DNA of 49,847 bases from Prevotella sp. UBA5387 (GCA_002407775.1 DHOP01000026.1:1-49847); one strand, 5' to 3'; numbered from the stretch's first letter, positions 24,708-33,539 are shown. Notes: a model not told the origin generated them from the letters alone. Numbers and translations are program-made.

Positions 24708-26024
24708 TCATCGTTCAAAAAAGACCTTTGCTTTCTCATTTTTTAACCGTGATCTTGTCCAATTGACAATTTTATTTCTATCGTTACTATAGATTGGAGA
24801 CTTATACGTGTAAATCACGATTGGAGCTTTCACCGTATCTGGATGAGCAAAAGTTACTGAATAGGCACAATTCACTATTTGGGGATAGATCTCTCGTAAT
24901 TCTTCAAGTAATAGCTTTCCTTTCTTGTCGTTCAACCTTATACTATCTAACTTACCCTGCGCTTGTCGCAAAGCAAAACTTGCGGCGGTCAGTTTTTCGT
25001 TAAGTATATCAGATTCAGTCTGCATCTTCTGCTTTTCTTGACTTAGATAATTTACATCAGTTCCACTTAAAATAATTATTTTACTGGAATCTAAATCATA
25101 CCTAACAGCTTGTTCCTTTAATTCACGTTTAGCCGAGTCCGACACTCCAAAACCTGAATAAATCAAGTTAATACTTTTGGTCGTAGAATTTACTTTGCTA
25201 TTGATCAAGTAACTGTTTTCTTGAACCGAATTATTCTGAATAAACTGGTGAGCATGATTAGAGAATTTATCATTTTGAACCAATATATACCCAAAATAGA
25301 TACTAGGTACAGCTGTCAACAATAAAACAAGCCACACATATCTTTTTAGCCTTTTGGATCTTCCTGTATCAACTATGGAACGAATTGGCAATTTCAAGAT
25401 CTGGCTGACAAGCATTGAGGATACACCTATAAACACCGTATTGATCGTAAATAAATACAAAGCCCCAAAAAGAAAATTCATTTGTAACGTAGCCAAGCCA
25501 TATCCGGCAGTACATAGTGGAGGCATCAGTGCCGTAGCGATTGCTACGCCCGGTATTACATTTCCCTTTAATTTACTACTCATAGCCAGCATCCCAGCCG
25601 TTCCTCCAAAAAGAGCGATGAAAACATCATAGATGGTAGGACTTGTTCGAGCCAGCAATTCAGAGTGAGCCGTATCTACTGGCGAAATGACAAAATACAG
25701 TGAAGAGGTTATTAAACTAACGACCAATGCGAACAAGAAATTTTTTAAGGCCTTTCGAAAAAGATTGAACTCATAGGTCGCCAGGCCATATCCCATTCCA
25801 ATGATCGGCCCCATGAGTGGGGATATTAACATAGCGCCAATTATCACTGCGGTAGAGTTCATGTTTAACCCCACCGATGCAACCAAAATCGCACAAATTA
25901 AGATCCAAAGATTCGTTCCTTTAAAAACAACCCCCCTTTCTATTTCAGCATGAATAACATTTATATCTTCACGCTCATTCTTCATCTTAAAGAAGCTGAG
26001 AAATCTTGAGTCTTTATATTCCAT
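24708..26024 (-). CDS. DUF389 membrane protein
   Basis: A 438-residue inner-membrane protein. The N-terminal half is the DUF389/TIGR00341 membrane domain: six or so transmembrane helices with SVGLNMNSTAVIIGAMLISPLMGPIIGMG and GVAIATALMPPLCTAGYGLA, both strongly conserved in the family. A further helix at about residues 230-250 leads into a C-terminal soluble part with a short coiled coil (KQKMQTESDILNEKLTAASFALRQAQGKL). The role is unknown. It is AT-richer than its neighbours and is divergently arranged to nhaA. The mRNA appears monocistronic. Confidence 0.9.
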   Translation of the reverse strand: MEYKDSRFLSFFKMKNEREDINVIHAEIERGVVFKGTNLWILICAILVASVGLNMNSTAVIIGAMLISPLMGPIIGMGYGLATYEFNLFRKALKNFLFALVVSLITSSLYFVISPVDTAHSELLARTSPTIYDVFIALFGGTAGMLAMSSKLKGNVIPGVAIATALMPPLCTAGYGLATLQMNFLFGALYLFTINTVFIGVSSMLVSQILKLPIRSIVDTGRSKRLKRYVWLVLLLTAVPSIYFGYILVQNDKFSNHAHQFIQNNSVQENSYLINSKVNSTTKSINLIYSGFGVSDSAKRELKEQAVRYDLDSSKIIILSGTDVNYLSQEKQKMQTESDILNEKLTAASFALRQAQGKLDSIRLNDKKGKLLLEELREIYPQIVNCAYSVTFAHPDTVKAPIVIYTYKSPIYSNDRNKIVNWTRSRLKNEKAKVFFER

Positions 26025-26183
26025 TGCTTATTTTCACATGAATTCGACAAAGTAATAGAGATGGTAAACTTACGAAAAAAATTAGTGACCACAAAAAATC
26101 ATCTGTGAAATACTTGTAATGATTATATGTCATTCGCTTTTTGTTCAATGACAACCCAGTTTCAGCCTTTGTGAAGGAAAGTT

Positions 26184-26215
26184 TTTGGCTTTCAAAGGAA
26201 TTTTTGTTATATTTG
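26184..26215 (+). promoter_or_regulatory. Promoter of nhaA
   Basis: TTTG (26184-26187), 20 bases, then TATATTTG (26208-26215): a complete Bacteroidota promoter. The ATG at 26244 follows 28 bases later. Confidence 0.82.
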
Positions 26216-26243
26216 TTGGCAAACACGATATATTCACAATCAG

Positions 26244-27590
26244 ATGGATCAAACGTATCAGAACAAATTAAGTAAAAAAATCTTTATGCCTGCCCAGCAG
26301 TTTATGCAACAAGAGAAGGCGGGCGGTATCGTCTTGGGCATTGCGGTTGTTATTGCTTTGATACTTGCCAACTCACCTTGGAGTGATAGTTATTTTCATT
26401 TCTTTGAGCATCATTTAGGATTCTACTTCGACGGAAAACCGTATTTTAATTTCACCATTCACCATTGGATTAACGATGGATTGATGTCCATGTTCTTCTT
26501 CGTGGTGGGATTGGAACTGAAGCGCGAGTTTATCGGAGGCGAGTTGCGCGATATGAAGAAGGTGGTGTTGCCCGTGGGGGCAGCCATCTTCGGCATGCTC
26601 GTGCCGGCGCTCATCTATATTCTTTTGAATGCTGGAAGCCCAGCTGCTCATGGTTGGGGAATACCTATGGCCACTGACATTGCCTTTGCCCTGGCCATTG
26701 TCTCCCTCTTGGGCAAGAGAGTGCCCTTTACGGCTAAGATTTTCCTCACCACCCTTGCCATTGTCGATGACTTGGGGGCCGTCATCGTCATAGCCCTCTT
26801 CTATACATCAAACATCTCGTTGATGAGTATCTGTGTGGGCATTGCCTTACTCCTTCTGATGTTCCTCGGCAACAAGTTAGGCATTAAAAATGTTGTCTTT
26901 TACGGTGTCGTTGGCATTTGTGGCGTATGGGTGGCCTTCCTCATGTCGGGTATCCATGCAACCATTGCGGCCGTGTTGGCAGCCTTTATGATTCCTGCTG
27001 ACTCAAGGATTACCGAACCAGCCTTTGCGTCACGTATCCGCAAACATCTACGTCGGTTTGATAAGACACCCAGCAATGATGTCAGGACGCTCGAGCACGA
27101 ACAGGTTGAGATTATCTCACAAGTGAAGGAGGATACCATCAATGCCATTCCGCCGTTGCAACGGTTGGAGCATCAAATGCATCCACTGGTGTCGTTTGTC
27201 ATCATGCCCATCTTCGCCCTGGCCAATGCCGGCGTGTCGTTTGTGGGAATGGATGTCCAAAGCGTTTTCTCCAATCATATAACCGTGGGCGTATTCTTGG
27301 GATTGTTGGTAGGAAAGCCCCTTGGCATTGCGTTGTCCGTGTGGCTTCTGACAAACTTAAGAATTGGTAAGCCCCACTCTCTGCTGACTTGGCGACGTAT
27401 CATCGGCCTTGGCTTCCTAGCCTCCATCGGTTTTACCATGTCAATGTTTGTCACTTCCCTTGCCTTTAATGATCCCCTATTCTATGTGCAGGCAAAGATT
27501 GGAATCTTCTCTGCCTCAATAATGGGAGGCTTGATTGGGTATAGACTGCTGAACATCCCCATGGACCCTCAGGAGCCCTCCGAAAGGTAG
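26244..27590 (+). CDS. nhaA: Na+/H+ antiporter NhaA
   Basis: An inner-membrane antiporter that expels sodium in exchange for protons, for salt and alkaline pH tolerance. The 448-residue protein has the NhaA fold with about twelve helices: GIVLGIAVVIALILANSPW, FFFVVGLELKREFIGGEL, ATDIAFALAIVSLLG, and AIVDDLGAVIVIALFYT, where the two adjacent aspartates are the transport site. The C-terminal RIIGLGFLASIGFTMSMFVTSLAF segment is intact. A cytoplasmic loop of about 45 residues (SRIRKHLRRFDKT to VKEDTINAI) is longer than in E. coli NhaA, as in other Bacteroidota homologues. Confidence 0.96.
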   Translation: MDQTYQNKLSKKIFMPAQQFMQQEKAGGIVLGIAVVIALILANSPWSDSYFHFFEHHLGFYFDGKPYFNFTIHHWINDGLMSMFFFVVGLELKREFIGGELRDMKKVVLPVGAAIFGMLVPALIYILLNAGSPAAHGWGIPMATDIAFALAIVSLLGKRVPFTAKIFLTTLAIVDDLGAVIVIALFYTSNISLMSICVGIALLLLMFLGNKLGIKNVVFYGVVGICGVWVAFLMSGIHATIAAVLAAFMIPADSRITEPAFASRIRKHLRRFDKTPSNDVRTLEHEQVEIISQVKEDTINAIPPLQRLEHQMHPLVSFVIMPIFALANAGVSFVGMDVQSVFSNHITVGVFLGLLVGKPLGIALSVWLLTNLRIGKPHSLLTWRRIIGLGFLASIGFTMSMFVTSLAFNDPLFYVQAKIGIFSASIMGGLIGYRLLNIPMDPQEPSER

Positions 27591-27654
27591 CCATCGTTCA
27601 ATGTTGAAGGTATTTATCGTTAACCTTAATGAAAGGGGTAGGTGAAGGAAGAGA

Positions 27655-27770
27655 TGAAGTGATGAAAATATTAATCATAAACAGGTTAATTGCAAGGGGC
27701 TAACAACGCGGAGCCGTTTGCATAGCAAGCATCTGCGTAATCCGCGAAATCTGCGTGCAAAAATGAGCGG
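27655..27770 (+). repeat. Dispersed intergenic repeat, copy B
   Basis: GATGAAAATATTAAT, then GGCTAACAACGCGGAGCCG and the palindrome GTTTGC-ATA-GCAAGC, then ATCTGCGTGCAAAAATGAGCG: the same order as copy A. It is followed by GAGTACCTTAATGAAA, a tail also seen in other copies. Between 27591 and 28047 there is no gene. Confidence 0.8.
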
Positions 27771-27830
27771 GCACACATCGCGAGTACCTTAATGAAATAT
27801 GAAACGTGAAACAAAACATGACAATATCAC

Positions 27831-27858
27831 CGTAGGGACATACCCCGTGTATGTCCGC
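27831..27858. repeat. Short hairpin repeat, copy 1
   Basis: GTAGGGACATACCCCGTGTA and TGTCCGC: GGACATA pairs with TATGTCC over CCCCGTG. The identical 27-base sequence recurs at 34160-34186. Similar GTAGGG...hairpins are scattered in many Bacteroidota genomes as far as I know. Confidence 0.8.
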
Positions 27859-27996
27859 GTACCATCCGCTCCTATACGACCCCATCGCTGCACATCTAAA
27901 AAATGAAAAGATGAAAAGATGAAGGAATGAGAAGTAGGCACAGGTGAAATGAAGTGCACTTCGCCTGTGCGTGTTTAATGCTTGGTATTATATAAT

Positions 27997-28037
27997 CCCT
28001 CCTCCTTTCAAAACAGATGAATTTGAAAGGGGAGGAA
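27997..28037 (-). terminator. Terminator of the arsenic cluster
   Basis: CCTCC and CCTTTCAAA pair with TTTGAAAGG and GGAGG around a 9-base loop, ten bases after the ACR3 stop. No U-run follows on the minus strand, so termination strength is uncertain. Confidence 0.6.
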
Positions 28038-28047
28038 TCGGTTTATA

Positions 28048-29097
28048 CTAACTCCTACTCCATAATTTCTTACGAAACCGGAACGCTACATTCACCAATC
28101 CTATCATGACCGGCACTTCCACCAATGGACCGATAACGGCCGTAAATGCTTCACCTGAGTTGATGCCGAAGATAGCTATTGCAACGGCTATCGCCAACTC
28201 AAAGTTGTTGCTCGCCGCGGTAAATGATAAAGTCGTTGACTGCTCGTAATTTGCCCCTACCTTCTTGCTCATCAAGAATGAAACCAAAAACATTATCAAG
28301 AAGTATATGAGCAGAGGTATAGCTATTCTAACTACATCTAAAGGGAGTTTGATGATATATTCACCCTTGAGCGAAAACATCACAAAGATGGTAAACAACA
28401 AAGCGACCAAAGTCAATGGGCTGATGTTAGGAACAATCTTTTGTTCGTACCATTGTACTCCTTTTAGTTTTATGCCTATATAGCGCGTCAGAAATCCAGC
28501 AAGCATCGGTATTCCCAAATAGATAAGAACACTTTTGGCTATTTCTGACATCGTAATGTTTTCTACTATGGAACTCGTCGGAAGTCCAAACCACCCCGGC
28601 AAGATAGCAATGAAGAAATAGGCATAAACGGAATAAAAAAGTATTTGAAAGATAGAATTGAATGCCACCAGTCCGGCCGCATATTGCCTATCACCTTCTG
28701 CCAAATCGTTCCACACAATCACCATGGCTATGCATCGAGCCAAACCTATCAATATAAGTCCGTACATATAGTCCACATTAAATCGTAGGAAGATAATGGC
28801 TAGGACAAACATCAGCACGGGCCCTATTATCCAGTTTTGGATAAGCGAAAGCCCTATTATTTTAGGCTCCTTGAATATCTTCCACAATTCCTCATACTTT
28901 ACTTTCGCTAGTGGTGGATACATCATTACGATTAGACCAATAGCCAAGGGAAGATTTGTTGTGCCTACGGACATCGTATTCCAGAAATCGGAGATAGATG
29001 GAAACAACCACCCGGAAAGCACCCCGATTAGCATAGCCAGGAATATCCAAAGCGTAAGGTAACGGTCTGCAACCTTTAATTTTTTATTTGACGACAT
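28048..29097 (-). CDS. acr3: Arsenite efflux pump, ACR3 family
   Basis: It exports As(OH)3 across the inner membrane using the proton gradient. The 349-residue protein has ten predicted transmembrane helices (BART superfamily). The key thiol is present in IGLARCIAMVIVWNDLAEGD, the fourth-helix motif essential in characterised ACR3 proteins, and the ninth-helix ATLSFTAASNNFELAIAVAIAIFG motif is intact. It is the last gene of the arsenic cluster, 5 bases after arsM. It is often called arsB in annotations, but its sequence is ACR3, not the ArsB family. Confidence 0.95.
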   Translation of the reverse strand: MSSNKKLKVADRYLTLWIFLAMLIGVLSGWLFPSISDFWNTMSVGTTNLPLAIGLIVMMYPPLAKVKYEELWKIFKEPKIIGLSLIQNWIIGPVLMFVLAIIFLRFNVDYMYGLILIGLARCIAMVIVWNDLAEGDRQYAAGLVAFNSIFQILFYSVYAYFFIAILPGWFGLPTSSIVENITMSEIAKSVLIYLGIPMLAGFLTRYIGIKLKGVQWYEQKIVPNISPLTLVALLFTIFVMFSLKGEYIIKLPLDVVRIAIPLLIYFLIMFLVSFLMSKKVGANYEQSTTLSFTAASNNFELAIAVAIAIFGINSGEAFTAVIGPLVEVPVMIGLVNVAFRFRKKLWSRS

Positions 29098-29102
29098 GAT
29101 TC

Positions 29103-29912
29103 TTATTTCTTTCCTGATATGGTTATACTAAAAATACCTATCTCATTACGATGAAATTTCTCTATATCGTCGGGCTCGGCATGCGCTGACAATGTTTCAT
29201 CGGGAATGGTAATGGCTTTCTTTTTATGTATTTCGACGTTTGTAAAATTACGTTGTTTTATAATGTCTAAGTAGTCCGATATTGGAATTGCACCAGACAC
29301 ACACCCGGCGTACATTTCTACGTCCTTCTGAAGAGCTTCGGACAAGGTGCCTTGAACAACAACATCGGACACGCAAAAATGACCTCCTGGTTTGAGCACA
29401 CGGTATATTTCCGAAAAGGCCTTCTTCTTGTCCGGTACTAGATTCAACACGCAATTAGACACCACCACATCAAACTCATTATCATCGAAAGGCATATCCT
29501 CGATATCTCCCTTTATGAACTCGACATTGGGGTAACCAAGTTTAGTGTTGTTCTTCCGAGCTTTTTCAAGCATGGCGTCCGTAAAGTCAATACCCGTAAC
29601 CTTTCCGGTATCACCAACTTTTGCCCGAGCCACAAAACAATCATTTCCCGCGCCACATCCCAAATCTAATACATGGTCACCAACTTTCAAGTCGGCGAAT
29701 TGTGTTGGAAGTCCACATCCCAAGCCGAGATCGGCGTCAGGTTGATAGCCTTTCACATCTTTGTATTCATCACCAATCATGGCGAATTCCAATTCCCCAC
29801 AACACCCCGAAGTACCACAACAAGATGATTGACCTTTCTCTTTTTGATAACTTTGGTTGGCTATTTCCCCATACTTTTCCTTGACAGCCAGTTTTAAATC
29901 TTCTGCTTTCAT
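29103..29912 (-). CDS. arsM: Arsenite methyltransferase
   Basis: ArsM methylates As(III) with SAM to mono-, di- and trimethylarsenicals. The 269-residue protein has an N-terminal Cys-rich segment (CCGTSGCCGE, residues 31-40), a LGLGCGLP cysteine at about 66, the SAM loop VLDLGCGAGNDC, then the catalytic cysteines in SNCVLNLV and YAGCVSGAI. The presence of all three core cysteines argues for activity. It starts 4 bases after the DUF3147 gene. In an anaerobe, trivalent methylated products would be toxic, so export genes nearby make sense. Confidence 0.94.
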   Translation of the reverse strand: MKAEDLKLAVKEKYGEIANQSYQKEKGQSSCCGTSGCCGELEFAMIGDEYKDVKGYQPDADLGLGCGLPTQFADLKVGDHVLDLGCGAGNDCFVARAKVGDTGKVTGIDFTDAMLEKARKNNTKLGYPNVEFIKGDIEDMPFDDNEFDVVVSNCVLNLVPDKKKAFSEIYRVLKPGGHFCVSDVVVQGTLSEALQKDVEMYAGCVSGAIPISDYLDIIKQRNFTNVEIHKKKAITIPDETLSAHAEPDDIEKFHRNEIGIFSITISGKK

Positions 29913-29916
29913 GACA

Positions 29917-30267
29917 TTAAATTTTAATTCCGATTTTATTAAAGATGAATAGCATTATAAAATAAGCGATGATCATCACGACAAGTGACGTACCGAGCGA
30001 AACCCAAAAATTGATGCTCTTATGAATCATTATCGGAAAGAGAACGAAGAATAACAGAGAAGGTATGACCATCCAAAAAATCCCCTGTGATAGTTCAGCG
30101 GTTTGCTTGGCATCCTTTGTATCGAGATAAAGCCAAATGATTGCCAGTACCGACACCAACGGAACGGAGGCTAATATACTACCAAGCGTAGTGCTATGCT
30201 TGGATATTTCGCTGATAGACACGATTAAAACGGAAGATATCAGAACCTTGATGATAAAGTACCACAT
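29917..30267 (-). CDS. DUF3147 small membrane protein
   Basis: A 116-residue protein with four predicted transmembrane helices (FIIKVLISSVLIVSIS, GSILASVPLVSVLAIIWLYL, GIFWMVIPSLLFFVLFPI, FWVSLGTSLVVMIIAYFIMLFIF). It resembles DUF3147. The gene lies tightly between arsC (7 bases) and arsM (4 bases), suggesting a role in the arsenic response; members occur in other ars operons. No catalytic residue is evident and there is no cysteine, so it is unlikely to bind arsenite by thiols. Confidence 0.85.
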   Translation of the reverse strand: MWYFIIKVLISSVLIVSISEISKHSTTLGSILASVPLVSVLAIIWLYLDTKDAKQTAELSQGIFWMVIPSLLFFVLFPIMIHKSINFWVSLGTSLVVMIIAYFIMLFIFNKIGIKI

Positions 30268-30274
30268 GATTATA

Positions 30275-30703
30275 TTATTTTATTAACTGTTTTATTTCCT
30301 CATCGTACAATTTCCGAAACGCGGTCTTTATTTCATCACGAACACGACGGTATTCGCTCATCACAAACTCAGGCGTACCGATGGCATCACTTGGGTCATC
30401 GAACCCTATATGCAAGCGGTGCTTTACCTTTCCAAGAAAGGCAGGACAGGTCTCATTTGCACCTCCACAAACCGTAATCACATAATCCCATTCATCGTTG
30501 AGATACATGTCCACTTGGTCGGATGTATGGTGGCTGATATCCACACCAGCCTCACGCATCACCTCGACCGCCTTGGGATTTAATTTCCCGGTTGCTTTCG
30601 TTCCGGCCGAACACACGGTAATCCTTTCGTCAAACGATTGTAGAAAGCCGTGCGCCATTTGGCTACGACATGAGTTTCCCGTGCAAAGAATCAAAACTTT
30701 CAT
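30275..30703 (-). CDS. arsC: Arsenate reductase (thioredoxin-linked)
   Basis: It reduces arsenate to arsenite so that it can be exported. The 142-residue protein belongs to the low-molecular-weight phosphatase-like ArsC class: the CX5R loop is CTGNSCRS at residues 7-14, and a second cysteine pair lies in VCGGANETCPAF. The thioredoxin-coupled type shuttles a disulfide through these cysteines. It differs from the glutaredoxin-type ArsC. It precedes the DUF3147 gene by 7 bases, while upstream a 389-base gap with a palindromic element separates it from the permease gene. Confidence 0.93.
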   Translation of the reverse strand: MKVLILCTGNSCRSQMAHGFLQSFDERITVCSAGTKATGKLNPKAVEVMREAGVDISHHTSDQVDMYLNDEWDYVITVCGGANETCPAFLGKVKHRLHIGFDDPSDAIGTPEFVMSEYRRVRDEIKTAFRKLYDEEIKQLIK

Positions 30704-30846
30704 ATTAGTCGATTATTTCTTCAAAATCATTAGTGTCTGGTAAACTATGTATATACTTCATTAAGAGGCTGAATATTAAGATATTAGGATATATCCTAAA
30801 GCACAGGGACTTGCTTGTATTAGTGTTATCCATAAAGAGTAGCAAC

Positions 30847-31051
30847 AGCACCGATAGGTGCTGAATATTCGTAACCGCGGACAAAGTCCGTGGACTCATG
30901 ACAGATGATTTATCAGTGCCAATAGGTACTGCACATGTTTGATAATCAGACGTTTTCATCATATACAGTACCTGTCGCCACTGAAGTTTGTTAAGGCATG
31001 TAGTCCGGGGACTTTGTCCTCGGTTATGAATATGTAGTGCCTTTGGCACTA
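30847..31051. repeat. Nested palindromic element in the ars cluster
   Basis: Two arms of about 50 bases (30847-30896 and about 31000-31051) are inverted copies sharing TAACCGnGGACAAAGTCC. A second, inner inverted pair (around CAGTGCCAATAGGTACTG at 30914-30931 and CAGTACCTGTCGCCACTG at 30966-30983) sits between them. Each arm has its own mini-hairpins (GCACC-GATA-GGTGC, CGGAC-AAA-GTCCG, AGTGCC-TTT-GGCACT). This looks like a REP- or MITE-like element. It lies inside the 389-base gap between arsC and the permease gene. The long frame through it is not a gene. Confidence 0.8.
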
Positions 31052-31092
31052 ATCTAAAGAAAGCACTCATATCTTTACCGGACACTAAAAAT

Positions 31093-32112
31093 TTAAAATA
31101 TTATGTTGAACAAAAATCCGACGATCATGATTCCTCCGCCCACAACTCCTATAAAAGTAAGGATCAAAGGGAGTTTCAACACCTTACGAAGAATGATCAT
31201 CTCGGGTAGTGACAGAGCGATCACGGACATCATAAATGACAATGAAGTGCCCAAGGCTGCTCCCTTTTCGATCAACACCGACACGATGGGCACGATACCG
31301 GCGGCATTGGAATACAACGGAATGCCAATCAAAACGGAAAGGGGTACGGCATACCAAACATCCTTGCCCATGAAGGAGGCCATGAATTCGGACGGCACAT
31401 ACCCATGGGCACCCGCGCCGACAGCTATGCCAAGTGCCACATAGAGCCATACCTTCCCCACGATCTCCTTTACGGCGGCAAGCCCCATCTTAATTCTATG
31501 GGATAAGGCGAGTTGATCCTCTTCCATATCAGAACTACCCAGATGTGTAGTATATACCCACTCCTCGACCCATTTCTCAAGTCTCAACTTACCGATGATC
31601 CAACCCGCAATGATCGCTATGACAAGGCCAGTGACTACATAAATCAAAGCCGTCTGCCAACCAAACAGGCCATACAATAGGATGACGGCCACCTCATTGA
31701 TCATCGGTGCCGCGATAAGGAATGAGAATGTGATTCCAAGGGGTACGCCCGATTCCACAAAACCAAGAAACAATGGAATGGCGGAACAAGAACAAAACGG
31801 TGTCACGATACCCAACGTGGCCGCCATCACATTCCCCGTAAATGTATTCTTGCCCTCCAATGCCTTGCGTGTTCGTTCCGGAGTGAAGAAACTACGGATG
31901 ATACCAACGAAGAAGATGATCAACACCAATAGCATGAGCACCTTCGGAAATTCGAAGATGAAGAAGCGCAGGGCTTCGGTCAGATGAGCGCCTTTAGTCA
32001 GGCCTAAGACCGAATCGATTAACCAGTCCGTCATGGATTGCAGGTGCGTGTAGACCAAATACCATACAGGCAGAAGGACAATCGGTAGGACTAAATTCTT
32101 ATCAAGCTTCAT
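31093..32112 (-). CDS. DUF318/YraQ-type permease
   Basis: A 339-residue membrane protein with eight to ten helices in two halves. The family motif FCSCSAIPLFLGF lies at about residues 103-115; the second half has GIPLYSNAAGIVPIVSVLIEKGAALGTSLSFMMSVIALSLPEMIIL. Members of this family include ArsP, which exports trivalent organoarsenicals, as well as putative metal exporters. In this cluster, export of arsenicals such as methylarsenite is the best guess. A putative ArsR site lies just upstream at 32129-32144. Confidence 0.88.
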   Translation of the reverse strand: MKLDKNLVLPIVLLPVWYLVYTHLQSMTDWLIDSVLGLTKGAHLTEALRFFIFEFPKVLMLLVLIIFFVGIIRSFFTPERTRKALEGKNTFTGNVMAATLGIVTPFCSCSAIPLFLGFVESGVPLGITFSFLIAAPMINEVAVILLYGLFGWQTALIYVVTGLVIAIIAGWIIGKLRLEKWVEEWVYTTHLGSSDMEEDQLALSHRIKMGLAAVKEIVGKVWLYVALGIAVGAGAHGYVPSEFMASFMGKDVWYAVPLSVLIGIPLYSNAAGIVPIVSVLIEKGAALGTSLSFMMSVIALSLPEMIILRKVLKLPLILTFIGVVGGGIMIVGFLFNIIF

Positions 32113-32128
32113 AAACTTACATTTTTAT

Positions 32129-32144
32129 TTCGTAAAAAAACGAA
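32129..32144. promoter_or_regulatory. Putative ArsR operator, site 3
   Basis: TTCG-TAAAAAAA-CGAA has the same half-sites and the same 8-base spacing as the site over the arsR promoter. It lies 17 bases before the permease gene start, between it and the arsG-like stop. Confidence 0.6.
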
Positions 32145-32161
32145 CATATCAAACAAAATAA

Positions 32162-32863
32162 TTATTTTACAAAGAATATAAATGTATAATAAAAGCCCAC
32201 TAAAATAAACAGCACGGCTACTATACGTCTGAACCAAAGTTCAAAAACTTTAATGTGATTATATAGCTTCCCAACAAACCCAACTGAATATGCAAGTAAC
32301 CAAGAAAATATTATTACGGGTATTCCTGTTGCAAAAGCAAAAATGATAGGTAGATACAAACCACTTGCACTACTAATTGTTATTGGAATAAGCATAGCAA
32401 AATATAACACGCCACTATAAGGACAAAATGCCAAAGCAAATACTACTCCTAATAAAAACGTACTCCAATAGCTTCCTTTGCCCTTTTTGCCTATGCTTTC
32501 CGTCAGTTTGTTCCAACTCGGAAAATTTATCTTAATTATATCCAGCATTAACAACCCTATTATAATCAAAATCGGACCTAATAATTTTTCACCCCAGCCT
32601 TGAAACAGAAGTGAAACATTCATCTTACTTGCTCCGAAATAGATAAGCAAAGCCAAAGCGGTATAGCTGAAAGCACGGCCAAGCGTATAAACTAAGCCAC
32701 TTATAAAAACCCCTTTTCGGTTTTGCAGGTCACGGCTAATGAAACCTATAGCTGAAATGTTGGTTGTCAAAGGGCATGGACTTATCGCGGTCATTAATCC
32801 TAGGATAAAGGCCGTGATAAATCCATATTGAGAATTATCCAATATACTTTGAAGTAAATCCAT
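32162..32863 (-). CDS. ArsG-type (CcdA-like) efflux permease
   Basis: A 233-residue membrane protein with six helices of the CcdA/DsbD-gamma class. Near the N-terminus GLMTAISPCPLTTNISAIGF holds one conserved cysteine, and the second half has FALAFCPYSGVLYFAMLIP with the other, the internal-repeat pair expected of this fold. In databases, close relatives are named ArsG-family aromatic aminobenzylarsenical efflux permeases. The neighbouring ArsF-like and thioredoxin-like genes match the described ArsEFG order. It could also act as a thiol electron carrier across the membrane to ArsF, since CcdA homologues do this. Confidence 0.82.
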   Translation of the reverse strand: MDLLQSILDNSQYGFITAFILGLMTAISPCPLTTNISAIGFISRDLQNRKGVFISGLVYTLGRAFSYTALALLIYFGASKMNVSLLFQGWGEKLLGPILIIIGLLMLDIIKINFPSWNKLTESIGKKGKGSYWSTFLLGVVFALAFCPYSGVLYFAMLIPITISSASGLYLPIIFAFATGIPVIIFSWLLAYSVGFVGKLYNHIKVFELWFRRIVAVLFILVGFYYTFIFFVK

Positions 32864-32868
32864 TCAGA

Positions 32869-33294
32869 TTATTTGATTATCGGATCAATCGTTTTTTTAA
32901 GTTCCTGTTTGAATCTTTCCGGATTACCTTTGGCATACATGAAAGCTTTGTCCGTTAAATCAATTTGTTTGTTGCCACTAATAATTAATAGTGACTGACC
33001 TTCCACTTTATATTTTCTTGCCAGAGTTTCACTTGTTTTCTCATCCAGATTCAAAGACTTAAAAGTAATAAGTCTTCTTTTGGACTGCTTTGGATATAAT
33101 GTCTTGAGAGAGGCTTGGGTCTCTGCTTCTATGGCCTTGCAAGTAATGCAACGACGTGTAAAATGAAAATAAAGTACTTCTACTTTCCCCTTGTTTTTTA
33201 CAACCGTTTTGATAGTTTTCGTTGGTTCGGCTGCATTTGCATTACAACAAAAGATAGAAATCAAAAGAAACGATAATAAGATTACTTTTTTCAT
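32869..33294 (-). CDS. ArsF-like exported thioredoxin-fold protein
   Basis: A 141-residue protein with a signal peptide (MKKVILLSFLLISIFCCNANA) and a thioredoxin-like domain (VEVLYFHFTRRCITCKAIEAE), whose CITC pair is the redox site. Similar proteins are labelled as the ArsF-family subunit of a nitroaromatic-arsenical reductase. The gene lies 5 bases from the arsG-like gene and overlaps the thioredoxin-like gene by 4 bases, so translation is coupled. The substrate is inferred from the family name; an alternative role is simply moving electrons in the periplasm. Confidence 0.8.
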   Translation of the reverse strand: MKKVILLSFLLISIFCCNANAAEPTKTIKTVVKNKGKVEVLYFHFTRRCITCKAIEAETQASLKTLYPKQSKRRLITFKSLNLDEKTSETLARKYKVEGQSLLIISGNKQIDLTDKAFMYAKGNPERFKQELKKTIDPIIK

Positions 33295-33539
33295 ACTATG
33301 AATACTTTCTTGGTCAAGATATCCTTTAGTTCGTCGTATGAAGGAATACGACCCTTTAGTACCACTTTTCCATCGACGACCAGAGCGGGCGTTTGCATGA
33401 TATTATACTTCATGATCTCCATGATATCCTCCACCTTGGATATTTCCGCGCTGATGCCATTGTCGCTCACTACCTCACGAGTCAACTTTTCAAGTGCCTT
33501 GCATTTGGCACATCCCGTTCCTAGAACCTTGATTTCCAT
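33291..33539 (-). CDS. Small thioredoxin-like protein (ArsE candidate)
   Basis: An 82-residue cytoplasmic thioredoxin-fold protein of the redox-active disulfide type (TIGR00412-like). MEIKVLGTGCAKCKALEK carries the CAKC site near the N-terminus; QTPALVVDGKVVLKGRIPSYDEL holds the cis-proline and the usual end of the domain. It is the first gene after arsR and is translationally coupled to the ArsF-like gene. Its position suggests ArsE, the cytosolic part of the ArsEFG system, or a reductant for ArsC. Confidence 0.88.
   Translation of the reverse strand: MEIKVLGTGCAKCKALEKLTREVVSDNGISAEISKVEDIMEIMKYNIMQTPALVVDGKVVLKGRIPSYDELKDILTKKVFIV

Noticed and set aside
26014..26226. 70-residue minus-strand frame between the DUF389 and nhaA genes
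   Set aside because: It overlaps the nhaA promoter and the start of the DUF389 gene and has no recognisable feature.
30705..31085. 126-residue open frame upstream of arsC on the minus strand
   Set aside because: It runs through the nested palindromic element, with no domain and no codon pattern of its own, so it is a chance frame.
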